This document shows positions 36,261-44,881 of a DNA stretch of 64,000 bases, in pieces. The stretch is from JBDWFY01 sp039976075 (GTDB lineage: Bacteria > Pseudomonadota > Alphaproteobacteria > Rhizobiales > Stappiaceae), in the NCBI GenBank assembly GCA_039976075.1, contig JBDWFY010000022.1, forward strand, positions 620,001 to 684,000, read 5' to 3'. The notes under the pieces are model-generated. The model searched no databases. It had not been told where the DNA came from and was given only the letters and a program-made list of their open reading frames with translations. Numbering within the stretch: position 1 is the stretch's first letter; the number at the start of each line of letters is the position of its first letter. The position numbers were made by a program, and so were the translations under genes.

Positions 36261-37871
36261 ATGAAAGTTTCTAGAAGAATCGCAACAACGTTGTTTGCAG
36301 GCGCCGCCTTGATGGCCGGCAGCTTTATGGCGTTGCCCTCACAGCAGGCGTTGGCCGCAGAACAAGTAGACGACAAACTGTATATGGTGATCGCGGGTCG
36401 TCAGCCTGTGAGCCATCTGGATCCTGCTCTCAAATATGATCTTGCCGTGCGCATGATGCAGCAGCAGCTTTATGATGCGCTCGTCAAATATGAAGGTAAT
36501 CCTTCAGAAATCAAACCATGGCTGGCTGAAAGTTGGACAACGTCGGAAGATGGCCTGACCTGGACTTTCACACTCGCTAAAAACGCTAAATTCCATGATG
36601 GAAGTCCAGTGAACGCAGATGCGGTGATTTACTCGTTCAAACGGACGATGGCGATCAATGAGGGCCCCGCCTGGATGCTGGAGGGTTTTGTCGAGGCGGA
36701 CAATATCAAAGCCCTTGACGAACACACTGTGGAATTCAAACTCAACAAACCCTACGCGGCTTTTTTGTCGTTTCTGCCCTGGTGGTATGTGTTGAACCCG
36801 GACGTAGTTGAAGCAAATACCAAAGATGGAGACATGGGCAAAGGATATCTGCTGGAAAATGCTGCAGGGTCCGGCCCCTATACGTTGGAACGTTTTGAAC
36901 AAGGCACTGCCTACGTTCTGAAGCGGAATGACGACTACTGGAAAGGCTTTCCCTACGACAACGACCGCATGGGTGGTGTCATTTATCGACTGATGCGGGA
37001 AAGTGCCGCTCAGCGCGCTGCGCTGCTCAAAGGCGAAGCAGATATCGTGACAGGCCTGTCAGTCGAGGAACGTCAGGCTGTCGAGAAGCGAGAAGAAATT
37101 CAAACAACATCTCTACCCGCACTGACCTCCTTTGGCCTCAAAATGAATACGACAAAGGGCATAACAGCGGATGTGAATATCCGCAAAGCGCTGGCTTATG
37201 CCTATGACTACGATTCCTTTCTGCAAATCATGAACGGTGAAGCCAAGCTGCAGACAAGCCCCTTCACGGATGCCGTCAAGGGTATGGTGCCGGTGGGAAG
37301 CATGCCAACGCGGGATATCGAGAAAGCCAAGGAGTATCTGGCGAAGACCGACCATCCAGACGGTGGATTCGAAATCGATTATGTTTATGTCGAGGGGTTT
37401 GAGCTTGAGCGCCAGATGGGCCTGTCGATGATCGACGCCTTCAAAGACATAAATGTGACTGTGAACATGATCCCGCAAACCTGGCCGAACATGGTTGCTC
37501 TGGGATCGAAGCCGGATACCTCTCCGGATTTGCTCGCAATCTTCACGACACCGGTTTCAACCGATCCTGATGCGATCGCGATCCAGTATCATCCCTCGTC
37601 GCACGGCAAATATTATGCCTCGCACTTCCTCGACGATCCTGATCTCAACAAGATGATTGAGGATGCTCGCGCTGAAACCGACTGGGAAAAACGCGTGCCG
37701 ATATACGCTGAAATCCAGCAGAAGATAGTGGACCTTCAGCCGGAAATCTTCGGCATGATGCGCAATCGCGGCATGGCTCATAGAACATGGGTCAAGGGCT
37801 ATGAAGACAGCCCGATCCGGATGGGTGGCGAGATAGATTTCTATCCCGTTCATCTCGATCCAAACTCATAG
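36261..37871 (+). CDS. ABC transporter substrate-binding protein (Dpp/Opp family)
   Basis: A 536-residue periplasmic binding protein of family 5 (peptide/nickel/opine type). A Sec signal peptide covers roughly residues 1-33 (VSRRIATTLFAGAALMAGSF ... QALAAE). The family signature is present as LAESWTTSEDGLTWTFTLAK followed by FHDGSPVNADAVIYSFKR. ATG 36261 has GGAGGG upstream. It is the first gene of a five-gene importer operon. A stable hairpin directly after the stop (37890-37922) may keep this message more abundant than the permease part. Ligand specificity is unknown. Confidence 0.93.
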   Translation: MKVSRRIATTLFAGAALMAGSFMALPSQQALAAEQVDDKLYMVIAGRQPVSHLDPALKYDLAVRMMQQQLYDALVKYEGNPSEIKPWLAESWTTSEDGLTWTFTLAKNAKFHDGSPVNADAVIYSFKRTMAINEGPAWMLEGFVEADNIKALDEHTVEFKLNKPYAAFLSFLPWWYVLNPDVVEANTKDGDMGKGYLLENAAGSGPYTLERFEQGTAYVLKRNDDYWKGFPYDNDRMGGVIYRLMRESAAQRAALLKGEADIVTGLSVEERQAVEKREEIQTTSLPALTSFGLKMNTTKGITADVNIRKALAYAYDYDSFLQIMNGEAKLQTSPFTDAVKGMVPVGSMPTRDIEKAKEYLAKTDHPDGGFEIDYVYVEGFELERQMGLSMIDAFKDINVTVNMIPQTWPNMVALGSKPDTSPDLLAIFTTPVSTDPDAIAIQYHPSSHGKYYASHFLDDPDLNKMIEDARAETDWEKRVPIYAEIQQKIVDLQPEIFGMMRNRGMAHRTWVKGYEDSPIRMGGEIDFYPVHLDPNS

Positions 37872-37889
37872 TCTGCACCACTTAATTCG

Positions 37890-37922
37890 CAGGCGGGTCG
37901 TTCCTCACTCAGGACCCGCCTG
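37890..37922 (+). other. Intercistronic hairpin after the binding-protein gene
   Basis: CAGGCGGGTC (37890-37899) pairs perfectly with GACCCGCCTG (37913-37922), with a 13-nt loop and a short TATTTT tail. It lies between the binding-protein gene and the first permease gene, where such hairpins act as mRNA stabilisers or partial terminators. Confidence 0.75.
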
Positions 37923-37949
37923 TATTTTGACCAATGAAGGGATGAAGAA

Positions 37950-38960
37950 TTGGGCCGTCTGATAGCGCGACGCTTGGTTTTTATGATCTTCATGCTTGTT
38001 GGGTTGATGGCGATTGTATTTGCCATTTCCAATATTGCTCCCGGTGATCCTGCTCGTCTTGCTGCCGGACCCGATGCGACCAATGAAATGGTTGAGAAAA
38101 TTCGCCAGGAACGAGGATTGGACAAACCGATTGTCACACGGTTCGTTGTTTATCTCGGTAATCTGACACAGGGAAACTTTGGTGTTTCTCTCCACACCAA
38201 GCGAGATGTGGCGTCGGATCTTGCGCGCTACTTCCCGGCTACGCTTGAACTGGTTTTGTATGCGATCGGGTTCGCTGTTCTGGTCGGTGTGCCATTGGGC
38301 ATGTTGGGGGCTGTTTTTCAAAACAAATGGCCGGATCATTGGATCCGCTTTGTTGCCGTCTCCGGAGTTGCCCTGCCGATGTTCTGGCTGGGGCTGATGC
38401 TGCAATGGTATCTGTCTCTGGAACTTGATCTGTTTCCTCTCGGGGGCCGTCTGGGCATCATGACACCACGACCGGAGACGATTACCGGCCTGCTGACTGT
38501 GGATTCGCTGCTTACCGGAGACATTCGGGCTTTCAGGGAAGCAGTCTGGCATCTGGTCTTGCCGTCCCTTGCGCTCAGCCTGCCGGCGCTAGCATCGATC
38601 ATTCGCGTCAATCGAGCAGAAATGCTGGAGACACTGAATAAAGACTACATTCTTAATGCGCGCGCGCAGGGCATCGGGGCCTTCCGTATCGTGACCGCCT
38701 ACGCACTGAAAAATGCCATTCTGCCGACCCTGGCAATGATCGGGCTTCGGTTCGGCTGGATGTTGGGTGGTACGGTTCTGGTAGAGAGCGTGTTCGATTT
38801 TCCCGGTGTCGGGCTCTATGCCACAAAAGCGGCTGTTTCATCGGACTTTGACCCTATTGTCGCCGTGACGTTGGTTCTTGGGGCCTGCTTCATGGTGGTT
38901 AATCTGATTATCGACTTGCTTTATGCGCTTCTTGATCCCCGTGTGAGGTCGCAGATATGA
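37950..38960 (+). CDS. ABC transporter permease (DppB/OppB type)
   Basis: A 336-residue inner-membrane permease with six transmembrane segments. The conserved N-terminal MGRLIARRLVFMIFMLVGLM is followed by the family motif PARLAAGPDATNEMVEKIRQ with RGLDKPI. The cytoplasmic EAA-like loop reads ARAQGIGAFRIVTAYALKNA and contacts the ATPase. The start is TTG at 37950 (AAGGGA upstream); the nearby ATG at 37943 is out of frame and stops at once. The 3' end overlaps the next permease gene by 4 nt (ATGA). Confidence 0.93.
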   Translation: MGRLIARRLVFMIFMLVGLMAIVFAISNIAPGDPARLAAGPDATNEMVEKIRQERGLDKPIVTRFVVYLGNLTQGNFGVSLHTKRDVASDLARYFPATLELVLYAIGFAVLVGVPLGMLGAVFQNKWPDHWIRFVAVSGVALPMFWLGLMLQWYLSLELDLFPLGGRLGIMTPRPETITGLLTVDSLLTGDIRAFREAVWHLVLPSLALSLPALASIIRVNRAEMLETLNKDYILNARAQGIGAFRIVTAYALKNAILPTLAMIGLRFGWMLGGTVLVESVFDFPGVGLYATKAAVSSDFDPIVAVTLVLGACFMVVNLIIDLLYALLDPRVRSQI

Positions 38961-39880
38961 ACCTGACAGGAACAAGAGCGGCACCGAAGTCAAGTGCTGC
39001 TGGCGAACAGATCGCCAAACCGGTAGACCGCTTTCGCGAATATCGACGCATGTGGGCAACGTTCCGACGATCCTACTCTTCGATGGCCGGACTGGTGATC
39101 GTTTCTATTTTTCTGATCATTTCCGCTATCGGACCTTGGATCGTACCATTTCCCGAGGACGCTCTGGGATCGATCCATCTGGAACGCAAACTTGAACCTC
39201 CCAGCGCAACCCATTGGTTTGGAACCGATGAAGTGGGGATGGATATTTATACACGTGTTGTTATCGGCGCTCGAACAACCCTGTACATCGGGTTGACAAT
39301 AACCGGTCTTGCCATGCTGATCGGTGTCCCACTTGGATTGCTCGCCGGGGTCGGTAACACGTGGTTGCGCGAAAGCATTATGCGGGTAACCGATATATTC
39401 CTGTCCATACCTGGTCTTATTCTGGCAATCGCAATAGTGGGAGCACTCGGACCGGGCATATTGAACGCGATGATCGCGCTGAGCCTTGTTTGGTGGCCGG
39501 GTTATGTACGGTTGGTACAGTCCAAAGCGCTCTCCCTTCGCAATGAGACCTATGTCGAAGCCGCGCGTTCCATCGGCGCTTCCAATTTCCGGATAATTTT
39601 TATGCATATTCTGCCAAACTGCATGTCTCCCATTGTTGTCAAGGCATCCATGGACATGGGTATGGCCATCTTGGGCGCAGCAAGTCTCGGTTTTTTGGGG
39701 CTGGGCGCGCAGCCACCTTATCCCGAATGGGGCGCGATGATTTCCATCGGGAAGAACTATTTGCCGGATTGGTGGTGGTATTCTCTCTTCCCCGGCCTTG
39801 CGATCTATTTCACGGTCCTGGGCTTTAATTTGCTTGGGGATGGTCTCCGCGACATGCTCGACCCCAAACAGAGGTCCTAA
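38957..39880 (+). CDS. ABC transporter permease (DppC/OppC type)
   Basis: A 307-residue second permease subunit with an N-terminal cytoplasmic segment (REYRRMWATFRRSYSSMAGL) preceding the first helix and HWFGTDEVGMDIYTRVVIGA, the OppC hallmark. The EAA loop is VEAARSIGASNFRIIFMHIL. It overlaps DppB by 4 nt at its start and shares one base with the next gene (TAATG), so the permease and ATPase genes are translationally coupled. Confidence 0.94.
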   Translation: MNLTGTRAAPKSSAAGEQIAKPVDRFREYRRMWATFRRSYSSMAGLVIVSIFLIISAIGPWIVPFPEDALGSIHLERKLEPPSATHWFGTDEVGMDIYTRVVIGARTTLYIGLTITGLAMLIGVPLGLLAGVGNTWLRESIMRVTDIFLSIPGLILAIAIVGALGPGILNAMIALSLVWWPGYVRLVQSKALSLRNETYVEAARSIGASNFRIIFMHILPNCMSPIVVKASMDMGMAILGAASLGFLGLGAQPPYPEWGAMISIGKNYLPDWWWYSLFPGLAIYFTVLGFNLLGDGLRDMLDPKQRS

Positions 39881-40869
39881 TGCAACCTCTCTTATCCATA
39901 CGCGATCTGGCGCTGCAGTTCGACACGTTCGATGGTTCTTACAAAGCAATTGATCATGTCTCCATCGATCTTAATCCCGGCGAAGCGCTGGGACTTGTCG
40001 GTGAAACAGGTTGTGGTAAATCCGTTCTCACGCGTTCCGCATTCGGACTTGTGCCAACGCCGCCGGCAAAGATCACATCCGGTTCTGTGACATTTGAAGG
40101 GCGTGAGATCCTCGGCCTGTCTGCCAAAGAACAGCGCGCTATGCGCGGCCGAGACGTGGCGATGATCTTTCAGGATCCAATGACCTTCATCAATCCGGTC
40201 TTCAAAATCGGAACACAACTGGTGGATGCCATTCGAGCCCAGAGGCAGGGCAGGGTCAGCAAACGAGAGGCGCGAAGTATTGCACTTGCAATGCTCGACA
40301 AGGTGCAATTACCAAACCCTGATCGGCAGTTTGAAAGCTATCCCCATCAGCTTTCCGGTGGAATGCGTCAACGCGTTCTGATTGCCATGGCGCTTACGGC
40401 CGAACCCAAATTGCTCATCGCTGATGAGCCGACCACAGCACTTGATGTCACCATACAGGCTCAGATTCTTGATCTCATTGCACGGCTGGTGGAGGATATG
40501 GGAATCTCCCTGATCATGATCAGTCATGATCTGGGGGTGGTCAGTCAGGTCTGCTCACGCGTTGCCGTAATGTATGCGGGCCAGATTGTTGAAGATGCGC
40601 CGGTAGAACAGGTTTTTAACAATCCGGCTCATCCCTATACGAAGGGTCTTTTGGCAGCGGTACCGCACCCTTTTAAAGTGGAAGACAAACTGGAAGGCAT
40701 CGATGGCAATCTACCTAACCTCTATGAGCCGCCAAAGGGTTGTCGATTTGCTGCCCGATGCGGCCATGCGCAGGCCGCATGCTCGGTGGGACCGATAAGA
40801 CAGGTGACAATAGAAAAAAATCACGACGTCGCCTGTGTCCTCTATAACAATCAGGAAGTTCATGTCTGA
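39880..40869 (+). CDS. ABC transporter ATP-binding protein (DppD/OppD type)
   Basis: A 329-residue ATPase subunit. Walker A is GETGCGKS, the signature LSGGMRQR, Walker B LLIADEPTTALD, and the H-loop ISHDLG is intact. The C-terminal oligopeptide domain has the Cys-rich segment CRFAARCGHAQAACSVGP typical of peptide-type importers. Its start shares a base with the stop of the preceding permease; its end overlaps the next ATPase gene. Confidence 0.95.
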   Translation: MQPLLSIRDLALQFDTFDGSYKAIDHVSIDLNPGEALGLVGETGCGKSVLTRSAFGLVPTPPAKITSGSVTFEGREILGLSAKEQRAMRGRDVAMIFQDPMTFINPVFKIGTQLVDAIRAQRQGRVSKREARSIALAMLDKVQLPNPDRQFESYPHQLSGGMRQRVLIAMALTAEPKLLIADEPTTALDVTIQAQILDLIARLVEDMGISLIMISHDLGVVSQVCSRVAVMYAGQIVEDAPVEQVFNNPAHPYTKGLLAAVPHPFKVEDKLEGIDGNLPNLYEPPKGCRFAARCGHAQAACSVGPIRQVTIEKNHDVACVLYNNQEVHV

Positions 40870-41839
40870 CCCACGTTCTTCTTCCCCGATGCTTGCGCTC
40901 GACAATCTTTGTGTGCACTTTCCGACCAAGGGGGGGCTCGTCCGCGCTGTTGACGGCGTTTCACTGTCTTTGAAACCAGGAGAAATCGTCGGTCTGGTCG
41001 GAGAAAGTGGCTCTGGAAAATCAACCGTTGGCAAAACGGCGTTGAGGCTGGTCGATCCCACTGGAGGAAAAATTGCCATCGACGGGCTCGACATAACCGA
41101 CGCTTCGGCGAAAGAGCTGAAGCCCGTTCGGACCCGGGCGCAGATGATATTTCAGGATCCTCATTCATCGCTCAATCCACGCATGACCATTGGCAAGATA
41201 GTTGCCGAGCCCCTGATTATTCATTCCAAAATGAAAAGGTCAGACCTCGATAAAGCAGTATCTGGACTGCTCGACCGGGTGGGCCTTCCGGCACAGTTTC
41301 TACACCGATATCCGCACGAGTTATCCGGTGGGCAGAAACAGAGAGTCGCCATTGCCCGTGCTCTTTCAGTTGATCCGGATATGCTGATATTGGACGAACC
41401 AACGAGCGCCCTCGATGTGTCTGTGCAAGCGCAAATTCTGGAATTTTTAAAGGAGCTTCACGCTGAACGACCGCGGATGACCTCTCTGTTCATTTCGCAC
41501 AATCTGGCTGTTGTCCGGTTTTTATGCCAACGCATTGCCGTCATGTATTTGGGGAAGATCGTTGAGGAAGGGCCGGTTGATGCTGTGTTTGCCAATCCGC
41601 GCCATCCCTATACCAAAGCCCTGTTAAGTGCTGTGCCATTACCGCAGGCCGAAAGGAACGTTGACCGAATACAGCTGTCGGGGGATCTGCCCAGTCCGGT
41701 CAATCCGCCATCAGGATGTGCTTTCCATCCCAGATGCCCGCGATTTGAAGCGGGGCGGTGCGACAACACATTTCCCGACTGGGTCAAGATTGGTGCATCC
41801 CGAGCAAGATGCCATTTTGCTCGGGGAGATACCAAATGA
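40862..41839 (+). CDS. ABC transporter ATP-binding protein (DppF/OppF type)
   Basis: A 325-residue ATPase subunit with Walker A GESGSGKS, signature LSGGQKQR, Walker B MLILDEPTSALD and H-loop ISHNLA. The C-terminal extension has the Cys cluster CAFHPRCPRFEAGRC. ATG 40862 (MSDPRSSSP) is used, with AGGAAG upstream; an in-frame ATG lies at 40835 inside the previous gene. The gene overlaps both neighbours (8 nt upstream, ATGA downstream), completing the importer set. Confidence 0.95.
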   Translation: MSDPRSSSPMLALDNLCVHFPTKGGLVRAVDGVSLSLKPGEIVGLVGESGSGKSTVGKTALRLVDPTGGKIAIDGLDITDASAKELKPVRTRAQMIFQDPHSSLNPRMTIGKIVAEPLIIHSKMKRSDLDKAVSGLLDRVGLPAQFLHRYPHELSGGQKQRVAIARALSVDPDMLILDEPTSALDVSVQAQILEFLKELHAERPRMTSLFISHNLAVVRFLCQRIAVMYLGKIVEEGPVDAVFANPRHPYTKALLSAVPLPQAERNVDRIQLSGDLPSPVNPPSGCAFHPRCPRFEAGRCDNTFPDWVKIGASRARCHFARGDTK

Positions 41840-42762
41840 GTTTTCAGCTGGACCGCCTGGCCAATCAGCTGGACTGGAATCTGTTGCTAACATTTATGGT
41901 GATCGTGCAGGAGCGCTCTATCACTGCAGCGGCGCAACGGCTCAATGTGACACAGCCATCAGTCAGCGCTGCACTGAGGCGACTGGAAGAACGCCTGGAA
42001 GTGCAGCTTGTGGAACGGGGATCGGGACGCGTATTCACGATTACAAATGCCGGTGAGGTCGTGTACCGGGAAGCGCTGGAAATGTACGGTGGCGTGGTCA
42101 GGCTCAACGAATTGAGCCGGTCGAGCAATCAGGTGTTGAGCGGTAACATCGTCATATATCGCTCAAGCCATTTGGACATCAGTTTTCTCAACGCGCTCTT
42201 AGCCGAATTTCGAAAGATACATCCCGGCGTCACCTTTTCATTTGTTTCTACACCCTGTTCCGATGTGGTGAGGGCTTTACAGCAAAGAGTTGCCTCACTG
42301 GGTTTCTGTACAAGACGTGGGACGGTGCCCCAACTGAAAAGCCACCAGATAGACAGCCAGGAATTCGGATTTTTTTGCGGCCCGGCGCATCAGTTGTATC
42401 AGGTGGAAGAACCCGATCCGAAAACGTTGGCTTTATCAGATATGGTTGGATTTGATGGGGAAAGTCTGACAGGTCCATTGGCTGCCATCGTCCGCTTTCG
42501 ATCGCGCAACGAGATCGGCGACACTCAGATTGCGACAACGAGCAGCATCGTCGATCTGATAGAACTGATCCGCCACACAACGGCGATAGGAAGCTTTGCT
42601 GTCAATCACGCACAGAAACACGCTTCTGATTTGTGGCAGATACCCCTGAACACAGCCAATCCGCTGATCGACACCTATACTGTGGTCGACACGGACAGGC
42701 ACCTAACCCAGGCCGAAAGAGCGTTGATGACATTCCTTCAGGAGCGCAAAGTTTTGGCATGA
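41836..42762 (+). CDS. LysR family regulator of the Dpp-type importer locus
   Basis: A 308-residue LysR regulator whose start (ATGA overlap with the ATPase gene) places it as the last gene of the importer operon. The winged HTH contains LLTFMVIVQERSITAAAQRL and NVTQPSVSAALRRLEERLEV. The ligand domain follows (VLSGNIVIYRSSHLDISFLN). Co-transcription with the transporter suggests it controls this operon and perhaps the divergent DUF917-hydantoinase pair, possibly through the dyad at 36057-36081. The effector is unknown. Confidence 0.9.
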   Translation: MSFQLDRLANQLDWNLLLTFMVIVQERSITAAAQRLNVTQPSVSAALRRLEERLEVQLVERGSGRVFTITNAGEVVYREALEMYGGVVRLNELSRSSNQVLSGNIVIYRSSHLDISFLNALLAEFRKIHPGVTFSFVSTPCSDVVRALQQRVASLGFCTRRGTVPQLKSHQIDSQEFGFFCGPAHQLYQVEEPDPKTLALSDMVGFDGESLTGPLAAIVRFRSRNEIGDTQIATTSSIVDLIELIRHTTAIGSFAVNHAQKHASDLWQIPLNTANPLIDTYTVVDTDRHLTQAERALMTFLQERKVLA

Positions 42763-42968
42763 TGGAAAAATGGGGAACTCTGCCTCGGTTTCCCATCCAC
42801 CTGATGCAGAGTTGGTGGCCCAGTCTGGCCGAAGTTTTTTTCGACGGTAGCAGTGCTGCGTACTTCAGAGCGTTTATTGTGAAGACCAAACGTGGCATAC
42901 GGTATGGCTTGCGACTCTACAGGTCTTTCTTCAATGAATGGGGAGAAGATCAACTTTCTGACGCGTGA
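42759..42968 (+). CDS. Possible small ORF coupled to the LysR gene
   Basis: A 69-codon frame whose ATG overlaps the LysR stop codon (ATGA) and which ends inside the 3' end of the convergent GntR gene. The product begins MMEKWGTLPRFPIHLMQSWW and is rich in aromatic residues, with a basic stretch KTKRGIRYGLRLYR. No family is recognised. Coupling supports it; overlap with the neighbour and the lack of homology argue against it. Confidence 0.22.
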   Translation: MMEKWGTLPRFPIHLMQSWWPSLAEVFFDGSSAAYFRAFIVKTKRGIRYGLRLYRSFFNEWGEDQLSDA

Positions 42969-43687
42969 TTTTCAATTCCGGGTGCGGCATCGAGAAATTC
43001 CTGAATACCCTGGTACGTCTGATCCAGGTGAGACTGCATCATCATGCGCGCCGACGTTTCATCGTGCTCCTTTAAAGCGTCCAGAATGGCCTGATGTTGA
43101 ACCAGCGTCGAATTGCCTTTGCCTTGTTTGGGGAGCGTCTGATGGCGACAGCGATCAATCTGCGCCTTGAATACGGTGATCGCCTGCCAAAGCAGCGGCA
43201 GATCTCCGATGCTGGCGATAATGCGATGAAATTCATCATCAAAACCAATGGCATCAACAAATTGCTCCCGCTCCAATGCCAACCGGTGTTGCAGGTAGTT
43301 CCCTTCAAGTCTGATCTCATCCTTGGTCGTCATATTTGCCGCCGCCGCCGCTACAGTCTCACTCTCCAGCGCTCGGCGTATGATGAATGCCTGACGCACG
43401 TGACTATGCGAAATCTTAGCCACACGCGTTCCCGACTGAGGTTTGATTTCAACCAGATGTTCACCACCCAGCTTCTGAACTGCCTCGCGTACCGGAGTGC
43501 GAGACACGCCGAGTCTGATCGAAATAGCCTTCTCGTCCAACGTCCCTCCCGGCGGCAGGACGCCGGTCAGGATCATCGACCGGATCATGGCATAAATCTG
43601 ATCTCGCAGCGGCTGAGCCCGATCTATCTGGTCAAACACCAGTTCGGCGTCAGTTGACAAAGGACGTATGGACGGTTTGTTTTTCAA
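42950..43687 (-). CDS. GntR family regulator (FadR/FCD subfamily)
   Basis: A 245-residue regulator. The winged HTH spans about residues 25-95 (GGTLDEKAISIRLGVSRTPV then REAVQKLGGEHLVEIKPQSG). The C-terminal all-helical FCD ligand domain follows (VDAIGFDDEFHRIIASIGDL) with metal-binding-type His residues. The start is TTG at 43687 with a weak ribosome-binding site; no better codon is in frame. It is divergent from the sugar locus beginning at 43831, and an 18-bp palindrome (43724-43741) lies between them, so it probably represses that locus and itself. Confidence 0.88.
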   Translation of the reverse strand: MKNKPSIRPLSTDAELVFDQIDRAQPLRDQIYAMIRSMILTGVLPPGGTLDEKAISIRLGVSRTPVREAVQKLGGEHLVEIKPQSGTRVAKISHSHVRQAFIIRRALESETVAAAAANMTTKDEIRLEGNYLQHRLALEREQFVDAIGFDDEFHRIIASIGDLPLLWQAITVFKAQIDRCRHQTLPKQGKGNSTLVQHQAILDALKEHDETSARMMMQSHLDQTYQGIQEFLDAAPGIENHASES

Positions 43688-43723
43688 TGATCCGACACTT
43701 GTTGTACCGTGAAGGGTGTGCTT

Positions 43724-43741
43724 ATACTAATATATCAGTAT
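43724..43741. promoter_or_regulatory. 18-bp palindromic operator candidate (GntR)
   Basis: ATACTAATATATCAGTAT matches its own reverse complement at 16 of 18 positions. It overlaps a plausible -10 box (TATACT, 43723-43728) that lies 18 bp after TTGTTG (43699-43704) for the rightward transcript, and sits 37 bp upstream of the GntR start. Binding by the neighbouring GntR protein would block transcription in both directions. Confidence 0.55.
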
Positions 43742-43830
43742 CGAACGCGTTTGTCAGCGTTTGTGATCGCCGCTGAGTTTTGGGAGGAAACTTCGGCGAG
43801 AATACCGGAGTTTTTTCAGGGAGGTTTTCA

Positions 43831-44880
43831 TTGGCTCAATCGAATGCGTTTCCTAAGATTCACAATGCCATGTGGCCCGGGCTGGTTGGGAAAGGTGAAG
43901 ATTCAGAACCGCCAATAGATTTGGATACGATGCTCGACTTAACGGCTTCTGCTGACGTTGACGGCACGAAGTTTGACGGAGTCGATCTCTTTTTGGCGAG
44001 TCCTCATACTCCAATCGACGCTGACGATGACGCAATCAAAGAGCTGGCTGACAAAGTCGGCTCCAGAAACCTCGCGGTTGGTTCTGCAGTGGCGCCCGTC
44101 TGGCCCCCCGTTGGCGGCGGATCTGCCATGGGATCTGCCGATGATCGCAAGCAGTTTCTTCAGATGGTCCGCAGGTCGTGCCAAATTCTCAACCGGCTGA
44201 CGGATCTTGGTGTCCGCTCCTATGGCGTTGTGAGGATCGACTCGGCATCGGGCGTTGAGGAGTGGGCAAAAGACCCTGCCGGGAACACAAAAATCATTGC
44301 TGAAACATTCAGAGAAGCCTGTGATATTGCCAGCGGGCATGGTGAACGCCTGGCAGCGGAAGGTGAAATCTGCTGGGGTGGGATGCATTCCTGGAAAGCG
44401 ATGATCGATCTGCTGGAGGCGGTGGACCGGCCTGATTCGATCGGCTTTCAGGCCGACATGGCGCACACGTTGCTCTACGTTATGGGATATAATGCGCCTG
44501 AGGCCAGACTGCTTCCGGAGGATTACGACTGGGGAGATGCCGATGCGCTCGACGGTGCCCTGAAAAAGGTAACCGATGCTCTCCGCCCCTGGACCATCGA
44601 TTTTCACGTCGCCCAGAACGATGGCACCGTAAAAGGCATGGGTAGCCATGACAAAACAGGTCGCCACTGCATGGTGAACGACCCGAACGGGCGCCTCGAT
44701 ATCGTTCGTCATTCCGGACTTTGGCTGAAAGATGCTGAGGGAAATCCGACAAAAGCTTTCAAGCACATATGCTGGGACGGCTGTATGTTCCCCAATGCGG
44801 AACTGCTCAAACAGCAGACATGGAATGACATTCTTGCTGCCATGATCAAGGTGCGCAGCGCTCATGGTTGGAGCAACTGA
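43831..44880 (+). CDS. Sugar phosphate isomerase/epimerase family protein (TIM barrel)
   Basis: A 349-residue xylose-isomerase-like TIM-barrel protein. Characteristic pieces are FDGVDLFLASPHTPIDADDD near the start, the metal-site region AAEGEICWGGMHSWKAMIDL and SIGFQADMAHTLLYVMGYNA, and WTIDFHVAQNDGTVKGMGSH. TTG 43831 is chosen because GGGAGG lies 6 nt upstream; the frame is open to an ATG at 43780 whose product has no homology. It is the first gene of the sugar operon and abuts the dehydrogenase gene by 1 bp, so the two probably act on successive intermediates. The sugar is unknown. Confidence 0.8.
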   Translation: MAQSNAFPKIHNAMWPGLVGKGEDSEPPIDLDTMLDLTASADVDGTKFDGVDLFLASPHTPIDADDDAIKELADKVGSRNLAVGSAVAPVWPPVGGGSAMGSADDRKQFLQMVRRSCQILNRLTDLGVRSYGVVRIDSASGVEEWAKDPAGNTKIIAETFREACDIASGHGERLAAEGEICWGGMHSWKAMIDLLEAVDRPDSIGFQADMAHTLLYVMGYNAPEARLLPEDYDWGDADALDGALKKVTDALRPWTIDFHVAQNDGTVKGMGSHDKTGRHCMVNDPNGRLDIVRHSGLWLKDAEGNPTKAFKHICWDGCMFPNAELLKQQTWNDILAAMIKVRSAHGWSN

Positions 44881-44881
44881 A

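Noticed and set aside
38990..39949. 319-codon minus-strand frame opposite the DppC-type permease gene
   Set aside because: The permease on the plus strand has clear homology and coupling to its neighbours; the antisense frame has neither.
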